From: Hybos culiciformis
Lineage: Eukaryota > Arthropoda > Insecta > Diptera > Hybotidae
Reading direction: 5' to 3'
NCBI GenBank assembly: GCA_964007475.1
Contig: OZ023274.1
Coordinates: forward strand, 2,170,001-2,234,000
Length of the DNA stretch: 64,000 nt
Position numbers and translations under genes: made by a program. The notes below the pieces were generated by a model, which made no database searches, was not told the origin of the DNA, and worked only from the letters and a program-made list of their open reading frames with translations. Below are positions 1-11,281 of the stretch, piece after piece. How positions within the stretch are numbered: position 1 is the stretch's first letter; each line of letters begins with the position of its first letter.

Positions 1-946
1 ATTTGTGGAGGGAAGGTGAACTAAAAAAATAAAATTTTTGTAGGTGGCAGTTTATTTCTAATATTTCAAATAAAATTATTAAAATTCAAATTTGTAGGAA
101 AAAAAGAAGATTATAATTAAAAGATAAATTTATTTTTATAGCAAATTTTTTATTTTCTTAATTTTTTTAGTTTTTATAAAATGGTTTCTGAAATATATTA
201 TTGCATTTTTTTCTATTTGATCACTTATATAATTCATATCACATTGTGTTCTAAAATTTCCACTTAAAATTCTATTTATTTTATTGTAATAATTATTGAT
301 TAATAAATTAAATGTATAATCTTAAATTAACTTAAATTCCAATAAATCCAACTTTATTTCAGTATTTGTTTTTTTAAATCCACAATCAAAATTCAAATAT
401 ATTCAACTTTTATTCAGTTTCTTTTTTTCTTAAATAATATCTTCTATTACTTTTATAATAATTTAGTCTTTTTTCTAAAATAAGTTCAAAATTTAACTTC
501 AATTAAAATTGTTTTTTAAAAATCCAGTTTATAATTTTTTTTAATAAAATTCAAATTAATTTTTTCTCAAAATACACCTACACGTCCAAACGCTTTTATT
601 TCAAAAAAATAATAAATAAGAAAAAAAGCTCAGCCGGCTGGGTTGACAATAAAACAAAACGTAAACAAACAAGAGCGCCGCATGTGGTTGAAAGGTGAAA
701 CACATTAAGAAAACTGAAATTAATTTTGTTCTAAGTGAACCTACCATGGGCAAAACTGAACAACGTACATTCTTAGGGAAATTTCAAAACTTTTTGAAAT
801 TTCGGTGTACCTTGTTATAACGAACAAAAGTTAAAAGAAGGAATGGTGTAAATGTTTTTTCGTTGTTCGTTATTATACGTACAACGAACAAGGTACAACG
901 AACAACGAACAACGAACATAAGAACGAGCGTATAAAGCCACCTACA
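1..946. other. AT-rich intergenic stretch without recognised gene
   Basis: I see no credible coding sequence here. The only structure is at about 806-925. Copies of ACAACGAAC lie in tandem, and ACCTTGTT...CGTTGTTCGTT faces AACGAACAAGGT as an imperfect inverted repeat. A short open frame on the minus strand over this repeat looks accidental. Confidence 0.5.
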
Positions 947-1871
947 CAACTTCTGTATATGCTGCAAAAAACACATCCTACAACCACAGAACAGAGCTGC
1001 TACACAATTTAGTAGCTAAAAGCATTTAAACAAATTTGTCGGTGGTATAAAATTAAAAATCATATGGACAAAATACCCCAAATACGAACAAATAGAAGGG
1101 AGGCAAATTGTACAGCCAGACTGAATTCATTCTATTGATTTCGATCCATTCCCACTGTTTTGATTTTTAAGAAAAACAAAAAGTTTTATGGTTCAAAATT
1201 TCTTGTAATTCGAAATAAATGTTCTTTTTTGAACTCATCTGAGGCATTTCATATAGCCTTGATTGGCGGTTTCTTTATTTTTGATAAAAAAAAAATTAAT
1301 ATCTTTATTATGTATTTCTTAATTAATTTTTAATTTAAAACGCCAAAATTGTTTTTTCCATACAAAAAAAATTGATACCGCAGATTAGTTACACAAGGGA
1401 TAAGTAGGTATATCCATTGTCAATTTAAATTATTTTGTCAAAATGTACCTATATAATGTATCTTACTTAGCGTATGTCTGAATAGTGATGAGGTATTGTT
1501 ATTTTTGTTATTTATTTATCTTATTTTAATAAAACTTCAAATTCTAGAATTTTTATTTCGCTTCGCCTTTCGCTTTTGTTTTTACACAAATTCAATCACT
1601 TAAACCTGATCAAATTAAAGAAATTAATGATTAACCTTTTCAAGACCAAAGTTAAAACATGGATAATCGATCAAAGATTTTCTATAATTTTTCTAATTTT
1701 ATTTTTTTTTTTAAATAAATAAAAAAAAAAATAAATAAATAAATAGGTAGGTATATTTAAAAATAAATTGTTTCAGTTTTTCGCCATTATTTTTTTTTTG
1801 TAAAAAGTATTCGTCACTTTTTTTTTTGTTTCGAAATTACAATAGTGATATCAAACCATTCAAACTTTTTT
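947..1871. repeat. Duplicated segment, copy 1 (uninterrupted)
   Basis: This segment reappears at 6057-7470 with only scattered differences by eye. It starts near ACACAACTTCTGTATATGC and ends near GTGATATCAAACCATTCAAAC. Copy 1 has a longer AT-rich stretch at about 1570-1745 but lacks the 573-bp palindromic insert found in copy 2. It has no open frame of note. It may be one side of the segmental duplication that produced ZNF-A and ZNF-B, or a dispersed element of unknown class. Confidence 0.8.
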
Positions 1872-1876
1872 GCTTT

Positions 1877-2170
1877 AGCCAGAGCTGATGATTATGAACA
1901 AGTTAAAGCTGTTGCTAAATATTGTGCTGAATATGCTGCTTTATTTGATGGATCTGGAACAAATATCCAGGAGATAAAACATTGAAAGATAAATTTTTTG
2001 AGCACGAAGTAAAATTAAATGTTTATGCATTTTTACAACAATTTACTTTTGGAGTATTTTATGCTTATTTGAAGCTGAAAGAGCAAGAATGCCGTAATAT
2101 TGTTTGGATTGCTGAATGTGTTGCACAAAAACATCGCGCAAAAATTGATAATTATATTCCAATATTTTAA
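1877..2170 (+). pseudogene. V-ATPase subunit d (ATP6V0D1/VhaAC39) C-terminal exon with a frameshift
   Basis: The reading frame gives [16 protein letters not shown], then GSGTN. After a shift caused by two extra bases at about 1964-1968 it gives [16 protein letters not shown] and ends [16 protein letters not shown]...[11 protein letters not shown], followed by a stop. This matches the highly conserved C-terminus of the V0 subunit d of the vacuolar proton pump. The protein links the membrane ring to the central stalk. No upstream exons are seen in the window. TTTTTTGCTTTAG just before the match could be a splice acceptor, so upstream exons might lie outside the window. The 2-base insertion is either a disabling mutation in a truncated copy or a sequence error. 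Confidence 0.75.
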
Positions 2171-3040
2171 GAGTTTATAAAACAAAAAAACTTGTAAATT
2201 GAAAAAGTTGTAAATCAGAAAGTGTTAAAAATACATTTATTAAAATAGTTAATCAATTTTTAAAAACATTTAAAATGGGTTTTTTATCATTAAAATTTAA
2301 GTGTTAAAACTTTTATGTTATTATTAAAATGTATATTTGTTGTAATTTTTATTCAATTGCTAAAAATAAATATTACATTATATTTATCATTTCATTAGCA
2401 AAATATATATATATATATATATATATGCGAAAAGTATTATAATAACAAATGTTTTTTTTTTTTTTGGGATGCAAATATTCATCTGTTGTGTTTTGAAAAT
2501 TTTCTGATATTTTTTTATATCAAAAATTAATAATGACCTTAATTTAGCTAGTCGGAAAAAAAATATAGTTCAGATCAAAAGTGTTATTCTTAAATTCTGT
2601 TTTGATGACAATCAATGATATGGCTCTACTCCCATTTTCACTGGAACACTGAAAAATTAGATTGTCGATTAAGTATACTTGACAGTAATTTAGAAAATAG
2701 GGCGTTTAAATTTATAAGTAAGTATTATCGGCAAGAGACTTATTTACGTTTAGCAACAGAGTGGGAAATAAACTTAAATCAAGTTCTAAGGTAGTAAGGT
2801 GGTAACTTATTTTTGGAAATACATTCTCTAAAAAACAACATTAAATTTTTAAAAATAATTATGGAAATATAGTATTATTATAATTTAAAATACATACATT
2901 TTTTTTAACAACTGAAAATATTTTAACCCAAGCCACAATTGCCCTAAGAAACGAATTCACATTAATTAATATTTACATTTTAACGACATCAATATGATTT
3001 TTAAAAAAATCTTCAACTATCCATTTGATAAAATTTTCAT
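2171..3040. other. Intergenic region between the V-ATPase exon and ZNF-A
   Basis: AT-rich DNA with an (AT)n run at about 2406-2426 and an AATAAA-like signal near 2364. No gene is recognised. Confidence 0.5.
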
Positions 3041-5772
3041 CTAATTCTTTAGAATGTTATGCGACTTCATGTGTTTATATAATCCAGAGTTCTGGAATAA
3101 AATAGATTTATTATAAAATTTCGGTAACATAAAATAATATGTATAATTACCTGTGCATAGGCTTTGCCACAAATCCCACAAGTAAAACGTTTAACATTAG
3201 AATGAAGATGCTTATGTTTATGAACGCTGATCTAAAGGTAAATCTAGCATCACAAAGATCACATTTGTGGGGCTTATCTTTTGTGTGAGAAACCTGTAAA
3301 AATATGAAAACCAAAACGCAGTTAACAAAATATATATAGAAAACTTCATTTAGAAGTTAAATGTTAGTAAATTTGTAAAAAAACACCATTTAAATAATAA
3401 CCGAAAAAGATTTAGATTTAAAATACACAAATATTCACTATTTTCAAACATGAAAAGAAATTATTAAATTATCGTAGTAAACGCAATATGGCACATTTAA
3501 TGTGATGTAATTACATTCTACTGCTACTCGGGAACAAAAAAATACTATCTTACAATCCAAATAATTTGAGTATATTTATCTGAGGGCTTCTATAGCACAA
3601 AAACACAAAATAATAATTTTAATTCATAGTTTCTTCTTCTGATTATAAGTTGTTGAATTTTTAAAATAAAATTAGGAATATTGATTTACCATATGATCTC
3701 TAAGATATGTACTAGTGGAAAATTTCTTATTACACAATTTGCACGCGTTATTTTTTTCATTATTATGCCTTTTCTTATGAGATGTAAGCAAATTTGCTGT
3801 TTTAAAAGTAAGTCCACATAATTCACAAATGTATGGGCGTTCACCTGAGAAATAAAAATATTATCTAATTTACATTCTTACATTAAACGTACAACAGAAA
3901 ATAAATATTGCACTTATGATTACATTATTTTAAATGGTTAATTGGTAGGCGAAAATTCTGTGTTTAATTCGTTTATTTTAAAAGTTTCAGATTAGTTTTT
4001 TGGTTATTTTATTTTTTTTTATTCTTTAATATAATATTTGGTACTATAATATTTGAGTCTTTTATAGTTTGTTATTATTGTAAAGATATTTTCGTCGAAC
4101 TCTTTTCTTAAATTTTAATCAAAAAGATGAAACTTACCAGTGTGCATTCTCTCGTGTATTTCCTTATCAAAATTCCTATAAAAACGTTTATCACAGTAAG
4201 AACAACTAACATTCTTCAAATTTAAATGAATTATTTTAATATGCTTAGTCAATGAATGTCTTTTAAAATAACTTGCCTCTGAAAAAAAAAAAATATCAAT
4301 TACTAATATCTAAGTTTCAAATATATGAACTAACCACATTGATCACATTTAAATTTTCTTTCCCGATTTTCATCATGTGTAACTAGATGAGCTTTTAAAT
4401 TTTTTGTTGAAAAAAATACTTTTTTGCAAATATGGCATGGAAAATTATTATGAGCAAGTTCTCGATGAACCTTGCATGCTTCCTAGAGAAAAAATCGTCT
4501 TTTTTAATAGCAAAATTGACTTTATTTTTCAAATCATTGTAATAACTCAGTTTGGTTTATTATTTTAATTTTCATAAAATTGATAAAACTTACTATTTCA
4601 TTAAATTTTAAACCACAAATTTTACATGAAAAAAATTTTTTTGCTAAGGTTTTATTGTGAACAAGAAGATGTTTTTGTAGTTTCGAAGGTCGATCGAATT
4701 TTTTATCACATATGTGGCAGTTTTTTTCTGGTTGCATTGAATTCTTTCTGATTTCATTCAATTCGTTCTGGTCAGTGTTTAATAATTTATTTATAAAACT
4801 ACTTTCATTTGATTCCTTCTCGATTTTATTTTTAATGTTTATAAGTGGCTCATCTAAAAATTAAATTAATTATATTTTTATTTTATATTATTCATTAATC
4901 TTAAAAACTTTTATGCTAGGTACTATATGTGGGTAGGTGTGTCTCAACAAATAAAATCTTTACGAACTAAATAAAATAAATGAAAATAAAAAATTTCTAT
5001 CACCTTAACTTTGAAACATTTTTGAATAAAATTTGGTTGTATGACGATATCTTTGTTATCAAAATTTTTAGGTACCTCCCAAAATCCTTACTTTTTTAAA
5101 TCTTTAAACTCATAATCTTTATCCGATGAAATAGTAACAAACAGACGATAACTTTACCTTCTTCTTTCATGCTCTTAACATCACTTTCAATATCTGAAAA
5201 TTCAGTGTTTTCATTCTCATCGAAAATTTCACTTTTGCAATCGTTATTTTTCACAGTGTGATTGGTTTTATCCTCAATTTTAGTTGACGACGGTAATTCT
5301 TTAAGTTCCAGGTGGAAATCAACAACATGACAACAAAATTTATCAATGTCGATTATTTTTTCTACAAAATAAGAAAAAAAAAATTAATGAGGTGCTTTTA
5401 AGTAAATACCACTGCATCTTAACTAATAAAATTTTGGAAAATAGAAATAAATATGATTAATAGATACCTATCTTAGATTATTATCTTACTACTGAGAGAA
5501 ATTTTATTCACTGTCTTTAGACAATTTTATAATACGTGCATACTAGCTTCATACTAATTTTTTTTTAGTTTTACTTCATATATACCTTTGCAATATGAGC
5601 ACACTATCCCATAGTTCCAAACTTCATTATCAATTAGGTTAAGAAATATTTCACCAGATTTTGTCCCTAAAAACGGATTTGGATGCATCAAATCCTTTTC
5701 CTGTTTTATCAGCAGAACTTCTTTTCCAGTTTGACAATCTACTAGGTGAGCGTCCACCAGGTCCAGAGACAT
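3041..5772 (-). CDS. ZNF-A: nine-finger C2H2 protein, frameshifted near the 3' end
   Basis: I assembled eight exons on the minus strand: 5772-5586, 5361-5158, 4853-4594, 4482-4335, 4278-4138, 3844-3690, 3293-3151 and 3091-3041. The start ATG at 5772 gives MSLDLVDAH. Residues 38-43 (KSGEIF) and C58, C61, H74, H79 form the family's N-terminal module. An acidic linker follows, then nine C2H2 fingers from about residue 176 (CHICDKKF, CKICGLKF, CHICKKVF and so on). It is probably a nuclear DNA-binding protein, with targets unknown. Every intron matches ZNF-B in position and phase, so the two are tandem duplicates. In exon 7, near 3223-3228, one base is missing relative to ZNF-B. As written, fingers 8 and 9 are lost and replaced by a short unrelated tail. 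Confidence 0.8.
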
Positions 5773-6056
5773 TGTTGTGTAGTGCTTCTCTATGCTGAAA
5801 ATAACTTTAAAAATGTTAATTAAACACTGGTCCAATAAAATTAATGTGAGATTGTTAGAACGAATATCTACTACCTACTACCTATTGCTTTCAAACAGAT
5901 TAAAATGTTAAAAAAAAATTGAATTCCTCAGCTTCTTTGACTTTGGGGATAGTTTCAAAAAAAATAAATTTGTTATAGGTAGGTGGTGTGGTATTAATTA
6001 TTATTTGTATCCTTTGCTTTTCATTCTTCTTCTTCTTCTTAAAATATTGATATGGT

Positions 6057-7470
6057 GACTACACAACTTCTGTATATGCTGCAAAAAACACATACTACAA
6101 CCACAGAACAGAGCTGGTACAGAATTTAGTAGCTAAAAGCATTTAAACAAATTTGTCGGTGGTATAAAATTAAAAATCATATGGAGAAAATACCCCAAAT
6201 ACGAACAAATAGAAGGGATGCAAATTTTAGAGCCAGACTGAATTCATTCTATTGATTTCGATCCATTCCCACTGTTTTGATTTTTAAGAAAAACAAAAAG
6301 TTTTATGGTTTAAAATTTCTTGTGATTATGTTCTTTTTTATGTCTTTTTGAACTTATCTGAGGCATTTCATATAGCCTTGATTGGCGGTTTCTTTATTTT
6401 TGATAAAAAAAAAATTAATATCTTTATTATGTATTTCTTAATTAATTTTTAATTTAAAACGCCAAAATTGTTTTTTCCATACAAAAAAAATTGATACCGC
6501 AGATTAGTTACACAAGGGATAAGTAGGTATATCCATTGTCAATTTAAATTATTTTTTTTTAGTCAAAATGTACCTATATAATGTATCGGCTAAAGTGCAG
6601 TTTATGGGAACCACTCAGAATGGGCTGAAACTTGGAGGGGGGGTAGAGGCGGTGCTCAAACTCCCAAAACTGAAATCAGTTCTTGGGGCAAAGGCTCCGT
6701 TTCGGAGATAGGGCCCCCCAAAGTTTTCATACATTTTGTATGGGCAATTTTTTTTTTTTGCTCGATTTGCCCCATTTTTTTTGTAGAGAGTATAGGGGTT
6801 GTTCCAAAACAAGAGGGGGTGGTGGGGGGCGGCGGGCGGGCGGTCTGGAGGTTGGTCAGTGGGATTTGCGGCGCCAGCCGCAAATCCCACTGACCAACCT
6901 CCAGACCGCCCGCCCGCCGCCCCCCACCACCCCCTCTTGTTTTGGAACACCCCCTTTATCCTTTTCCCAAAAATAGGGCCAATCGGGCAAAAAAAAATTT
7001 TTCCCATACAAAAATGTATGAAAACTTTGGTGGGCCCTATCTCCGAAACGGGGCCTTTGCCCCAAGAACTGATTTCAGTTTTGGGAGTTTGGGCACCGCC
7101 TCTACCCCCCCTCCAAGTTTCAGCCCATTCTGAGTGGTTCCCATAAACTGCACTAACGCCAATGTATCTTACTTAGCGTATGTCTGAATAGTGATGAGGT
7201 ATTGTTATTTTTGTTATTTATTTATCTTATTTTAATAAAACTTCAAATTCTAGAATTTTTATTTCGCTTCGCCTTTATGAAAACAAAAATAATTTGTTTT
7301 TATAATAAAAAATTTAATAATACGTTGAATTAACACAATTTCAATCACTTAATAGGTATATTTAAAAATAAATTGTTTCAGTTTTTCGCCATTATTTTTT
7401 TTTTGTAAAAAGTATTCGTCACTTTTTTTTTTGTTTCGAAATTACAACAGTGATATCAAACCATTCAAAC
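6057..7470. repeat. Duplicated segment, copy 2 (carries an inserted palindromic element)
   Basis: Second copy of the 947-1871 segment. The match runs through 6057-6587, is broken by the 573-bp element at 6588-7160, and resumes at 7161. It then continues, with a different AT-rich patch near 7275-7345, to CCATTCAAAC at 7470. The end overlaps the last codons of ZNF-B, so the duplication breakpoint lies at the 3' end of that gene. The V-ATPase exon that follows copy 1 is absent here. Confidence 0.8.
6588..7160. mobile_element. 573-bp fold-back (palindromic) transposon with 8-bp target duplication
   Basis: The whole element is one large inverted repeat whose arms start GGCTAAAGTGCAG and GGCGTTAGTGCAG, with its centre at 6874/6875 (GATTTGCGGC-GCCA-GCCGCAAATC reading across). 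AATGTATC flanks it at 6580-6587 and 7161-7168. Copy 1 of the host repeat shows the empty site with one AATGTATC at about 1454-1461. It is GC-rich, unlike its surroundings. The overlapping open frames on both strands are by-products of the palindrome. The 8-bp duplication fits hAT-, P- or Merlin-type transposition, but no transposase is encoded. Confidence 0.92.
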
Positions 7471-10400
7471 AATCAGTGAATCTCCTTGATTTGCAAGTTT
7501 ATGAGATTTCATGTGTGCATATAAGCCTGGATTCTAAAAATTAAATTTTTAAAACAAATTTAATTATCAACAATTAGTTTAACGAGAAATTGAAATAAAA
7601 TTACCTGTGCGTACGCTTTACCACAAATATTACAAACATAACGCTTCACATCTGAATGTAATTGTTTGTGCTTATTCAGGCCTGATTTTAAAGTAAAGCG
7701 AGCTTGACAAAGATCACATTTATGTGGTTTTTCTTTAGTATGAGTAATCTGAAAATTAAGTTCACAAAATTAATTAAACATCTGTGGTGGGATGTTAAGA
7801 TTTCGAAAAATTCGATATTCGATCGAATGGCAGTATGTTATGACAAAATCGCTTCTACGTTTTCTCGCTACGGTATCACAAAAAATTTTTCAAGTGATAC
7901 GGAATCGAATAAAAAAAATGTATGAAAAAAGAAATTATTTTTATTCAAAATTATTTATAAAAATTAATTTTGTATAAACAGAAATATTTTTTTTTTAATT
8001 ATTTAAAAATAAAATAATTAAAAGAAAATTATTTTAATATTAATAAAAAAAAAATTAATCTAAAGGTAGGTAAACATTTTTATTTATAAAAATTAAAAAA
8101 AATAATTTTAATAAATGTAAATAAAAATAATTAGGTATGAAAAATTATTTATTATTATTTACTTTTTGCTTTTTTTTTTTTTAACGTCAAAAATCATTTC
8201 AGAAAATGATTTTCGAAAGTATCGAAGCGAGAAAATCTTAACATGTTGCCAAAAAATCCACTCGCTTCGATGTTCGATACATCTTCGCTGTTCGAGTGAC
8301 AACTTAACATGCCACCACAGTAGTATTTCGAAAAAAATAATTGAAATTCAGATTAAATTATATTATGAATTTACCATATGATCCCTCAGATAAGTATGCG
8401 TAAAAAATTTTTTATTACAAACATCGCAATTATAATTTTTTTCATTATTGTGTCGTTTCTTATGATTATTCAATAATGCTGATGTCTGGAATGTAGATCC
8501 ACATAATTCACATATAAAAGGTCTTTCACCTAAATAAAAATTACCAATCAATTTTCTGTTTTGAGTTTGACATTTTTTATGCTATAAACAAATGTATTTC
8601 ATTGGTTAAATTATATTTTTTATACATATAACAATGATAATATTATAAAATTTAAAAAACATAATTGTGATCTTAAATAACCATTCAATGAAATTATCAT
8701 TGTCTCCTTACCAGTATGAATCCTTTCGTGTACTTCTTTTGCACTATTTTTGAAAAATCTTTTATTGCAGAATTTGCAACAATGGTTTTTAATATCTAAA
8801 TGAATGCATTTAATATGCGTATTTAATGCATGTTTTGTAAAATAATTAGCATCTGGAATTTAATAAATATCATTATAAAAATCCTAACGTTTTCATTACG
8901 ATAGAAAAAAATATACTACCGCATTGATCACATTGGAAGCTTCTTTCTCGATTTTCATCATGAATGGATATATGAACATCCAAATTTTTTTTTGTAAAAA
9001 ACATTTTATTACATATCGGACATGGTAAATTATTGTGAGCATGTTCCCTGTGATTTCGATATGCTTTCTAAAAATATAAATTACGTTTCCATTAATAATA
9101 CATATAACTAGATTATACTAATGTATGTAGGTATTTCAATTTTGATAAATAGAGAATATTTACTTTAGGACTTACTTTTTCTTTGAACTCTTGAGTGCAC
9201 ACTTGGCATTTCCAAATTTTATTTAATTTCCTATCATGTGTGAGTAAGTGTTTTCTCAGCCGAGAGGGTCGGTTAAATTTCTTACCACAAAGATGGCAAT
9301 CCTTTAAACTCATTGTTTTCTTTCTATCATAATGCTGTTGTTCTTTTCTTGACTTTGGCAATTTATCATCCGGATCAGTTTTAATATTTAATCCAAAATC
9401 GGAGAGTAAATCGTCTGAAATATTGATTTAAAAAATTGTAAGTGTACTATATATAATGTGGCCGTAAGAATTCATTTTTCTTTTTTCGGATCAGAAAGGA
9501 ATAGAAAAACTTCCTTACTTATTTCATTTAAAATTACTTGTACGAGTATATTAAATTTAAACAAACCTTCATTTTTTATCGTTTTATCGTCGTCATCATC
9601 ATCATCATCATCATCATTATCATTATCTTCTGAAGTGGAATTACTGCCTTCGTCATAATCAAACTCTTGATTGTTTGGTATATTTTCTTCTTTAATTACA
9701 TCGATTTCAATTAATTTTGAAGTATCAACTGAATCATCGTTAGCTAGATGTGATTCATGTACATGTTCACAGAATAAATCAATTTCAAAAAACTTTTCTA
9801 AATAACAAAAAAAATTTTGAACTCTTTAATTTTTTATATTTTTTTTACGTTTCATCGTAAAAGAGTGACGATTAGACATTCAGGGTGAAAAGTTTTCTTT
9901 TTTGACTACTTAAATAGTATTGATGGAAGACACAATTTTAATATAATCAGATGATCAGATATAGTGGATAAAGCTTAATGGAATTTTTCATATAGGTATA
10001 GGTATATATAATTTTAATAACTAGTCTGATATCGATGTTTTTCTTCTACATAAGTTAAGGACGGAAACTCGTTGTATAATCCACCACTATTTTCAGACTA
10101 TCGTGTGAATAAACCAGCCAAATATCCAACGTTCCCACCGTTAGACGAGTACTTACAGAGTAGATATGTGTGTTACCGTTTAGTTCCACTCAGAGTAGGT
10201 ATACACCTACTTACCTACTTTGCAGAATCTCTTGTCTACTTTCTAACCTGCAACTTATGATTCCTGAATTCATGTCTGGTGGATACATAAGCCTTTTACT
10301 AAGAGTATTAAGCACTTTGAAGGTGAATAAGCCTAGGTACCTAAGTTAGATGAGATTAGGTAGGTACCTACCTACTTTATGAATAAATCTACAACTGGAG

Positions 10401-10639
10401 GGACAAAAATAAATTTAAAAAAAAAAAAAATTATTTTTACCTTGACAAGAATGACATATTATTCCATATTTGCAGAGTCCATCAATTTTATCATGGCTAA
10501 TAAATATTTCACCGGATTTCTCACCAATAAATGGGTCAAATTCTGATGGAAAAAATTCAAAAAAATCATTTTTTTCATGTTTAATATTTTTCATATTAAC
10601 TTCATTATTGCTATCACTGCTGTCAAATTTTACAGACAT
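7465..10639 (-). CDS. ZNF-B: nine-finger C2H2 protein, tandem partner of ZNF-A
   Basis: Eight exons on the minus strand: 10639-10441, 9797-9567, 9414-9176, 9067-8920, 8852-8712, 8529-8375, 7748-7605 and 7533-7465. They join in frame to about 441 residues. The start gives MSVKFDSSDS. KSGEIF at 41-46 with C62 and C65 is the shared N-terminal module, followed by H-x4-H from exon 2. A run of Asp lies near residues 125-140. Nine C2H2 fingers fill roughly 180-430, and the last ends HMKSH. There is no AT-hook-like tail, unlike ZNF-C to ZNF-H. The gene is probably a sequence-specific DNA-binding nuclear protein. The unbroken frame makes it the functional member of the A/B pair. Intron 6 holds a candidate inverted-repeat element. 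The first exon faces PUF6, so the two may share a promoter region. Confidence 0.85.
7782..8320. mobile_element. Candidate inverted-repeat element inside ZNF-B intron 6
   Basis: CTGTGGTGGGATGTTAAG at 7782-7799 is matched, with one difference, by the inverse CTTAACATGCCACCACAG at 8303-8320. The 539-bp interval between fits inside the intron and is unrelated to the matching intron of ZNF-A. I could not identify a convincing target duplication, so the class is open. Confidence 0.55.
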
Positions 10640-11281
10640 TTTTTTTAATAATTTTTTATTTAACAAAAATTCTTCTTTTCTTTGCCATCCAACCAAATAA
10701 TAAGATTCTCAATAATTTAAAGGAAAAATTGTGATTCTGTTTTGTTTTTATTATTTTTTTTTTGTAAATTATAAAAATGAAAATTGGTCAAATTTGATGT
10801 AAAAACAGCAGTTACACAGTGCACTCAGCACAGCAGTCAGCAGCACTCACAGCAGCAGTAAAATAATTGAATTGTTTCAATTTATTTATTTATTTATTTT
10901 TTTCAACACGGATGTGCACGGATGTCATTAAAATTAATTTTGACGTTTGCTTAGGAAACACCGATAACATGGTCCATATGAACGAAATTAATAATTAAAT
11001 GATAAGAAGTTTAGTTCAATTTCATATAATTTATCTTTTAACTTCGCTCACCCGCGTCAGTAAAGTAGAGTTTATCTCTACCATTATAAATATTTTCTAT
11101 CATAAGCGATATAATAGTGGCTTTAAAATGTTTATCATTTCGTTCGGCATTATTGATACAACTTTGGTGTAGCGGAACCACGACGGATTTCTTTTAATTG
11201 CTTTTGCTTATTATTTTTTAAAGAAAAATAAAATTAAAATCTTTTTTGCTTCCAAGTTTTAATAAATAAAAATTATAAAAT
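10640..11281. promoter_or_regulatory. Divergent intergenic region between ZNF-B and PUF6
   Basis: About 640 bp separate the two start codons, which point away from each other. It includes a CAG/CAC-rich stretch at about 10803-10860. No distinct promoter motif can be named. Confidence 0.35.

Noticed and set aside
784..987. Small open frame on the minus strand rich in Cys, Val and Phe
   Set aside because: It spans the ACAACGAAC repeat and the start of the duplicated segment, and no conserved motif is present.
6615..7146. Several overlapping open frames with Pro/Gly/Trp-rich products on both strands
   Set aside because: They lie inside a GC-rich perfect inverted repeat and mirror each other. 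The open frames are a by-product of base composition.
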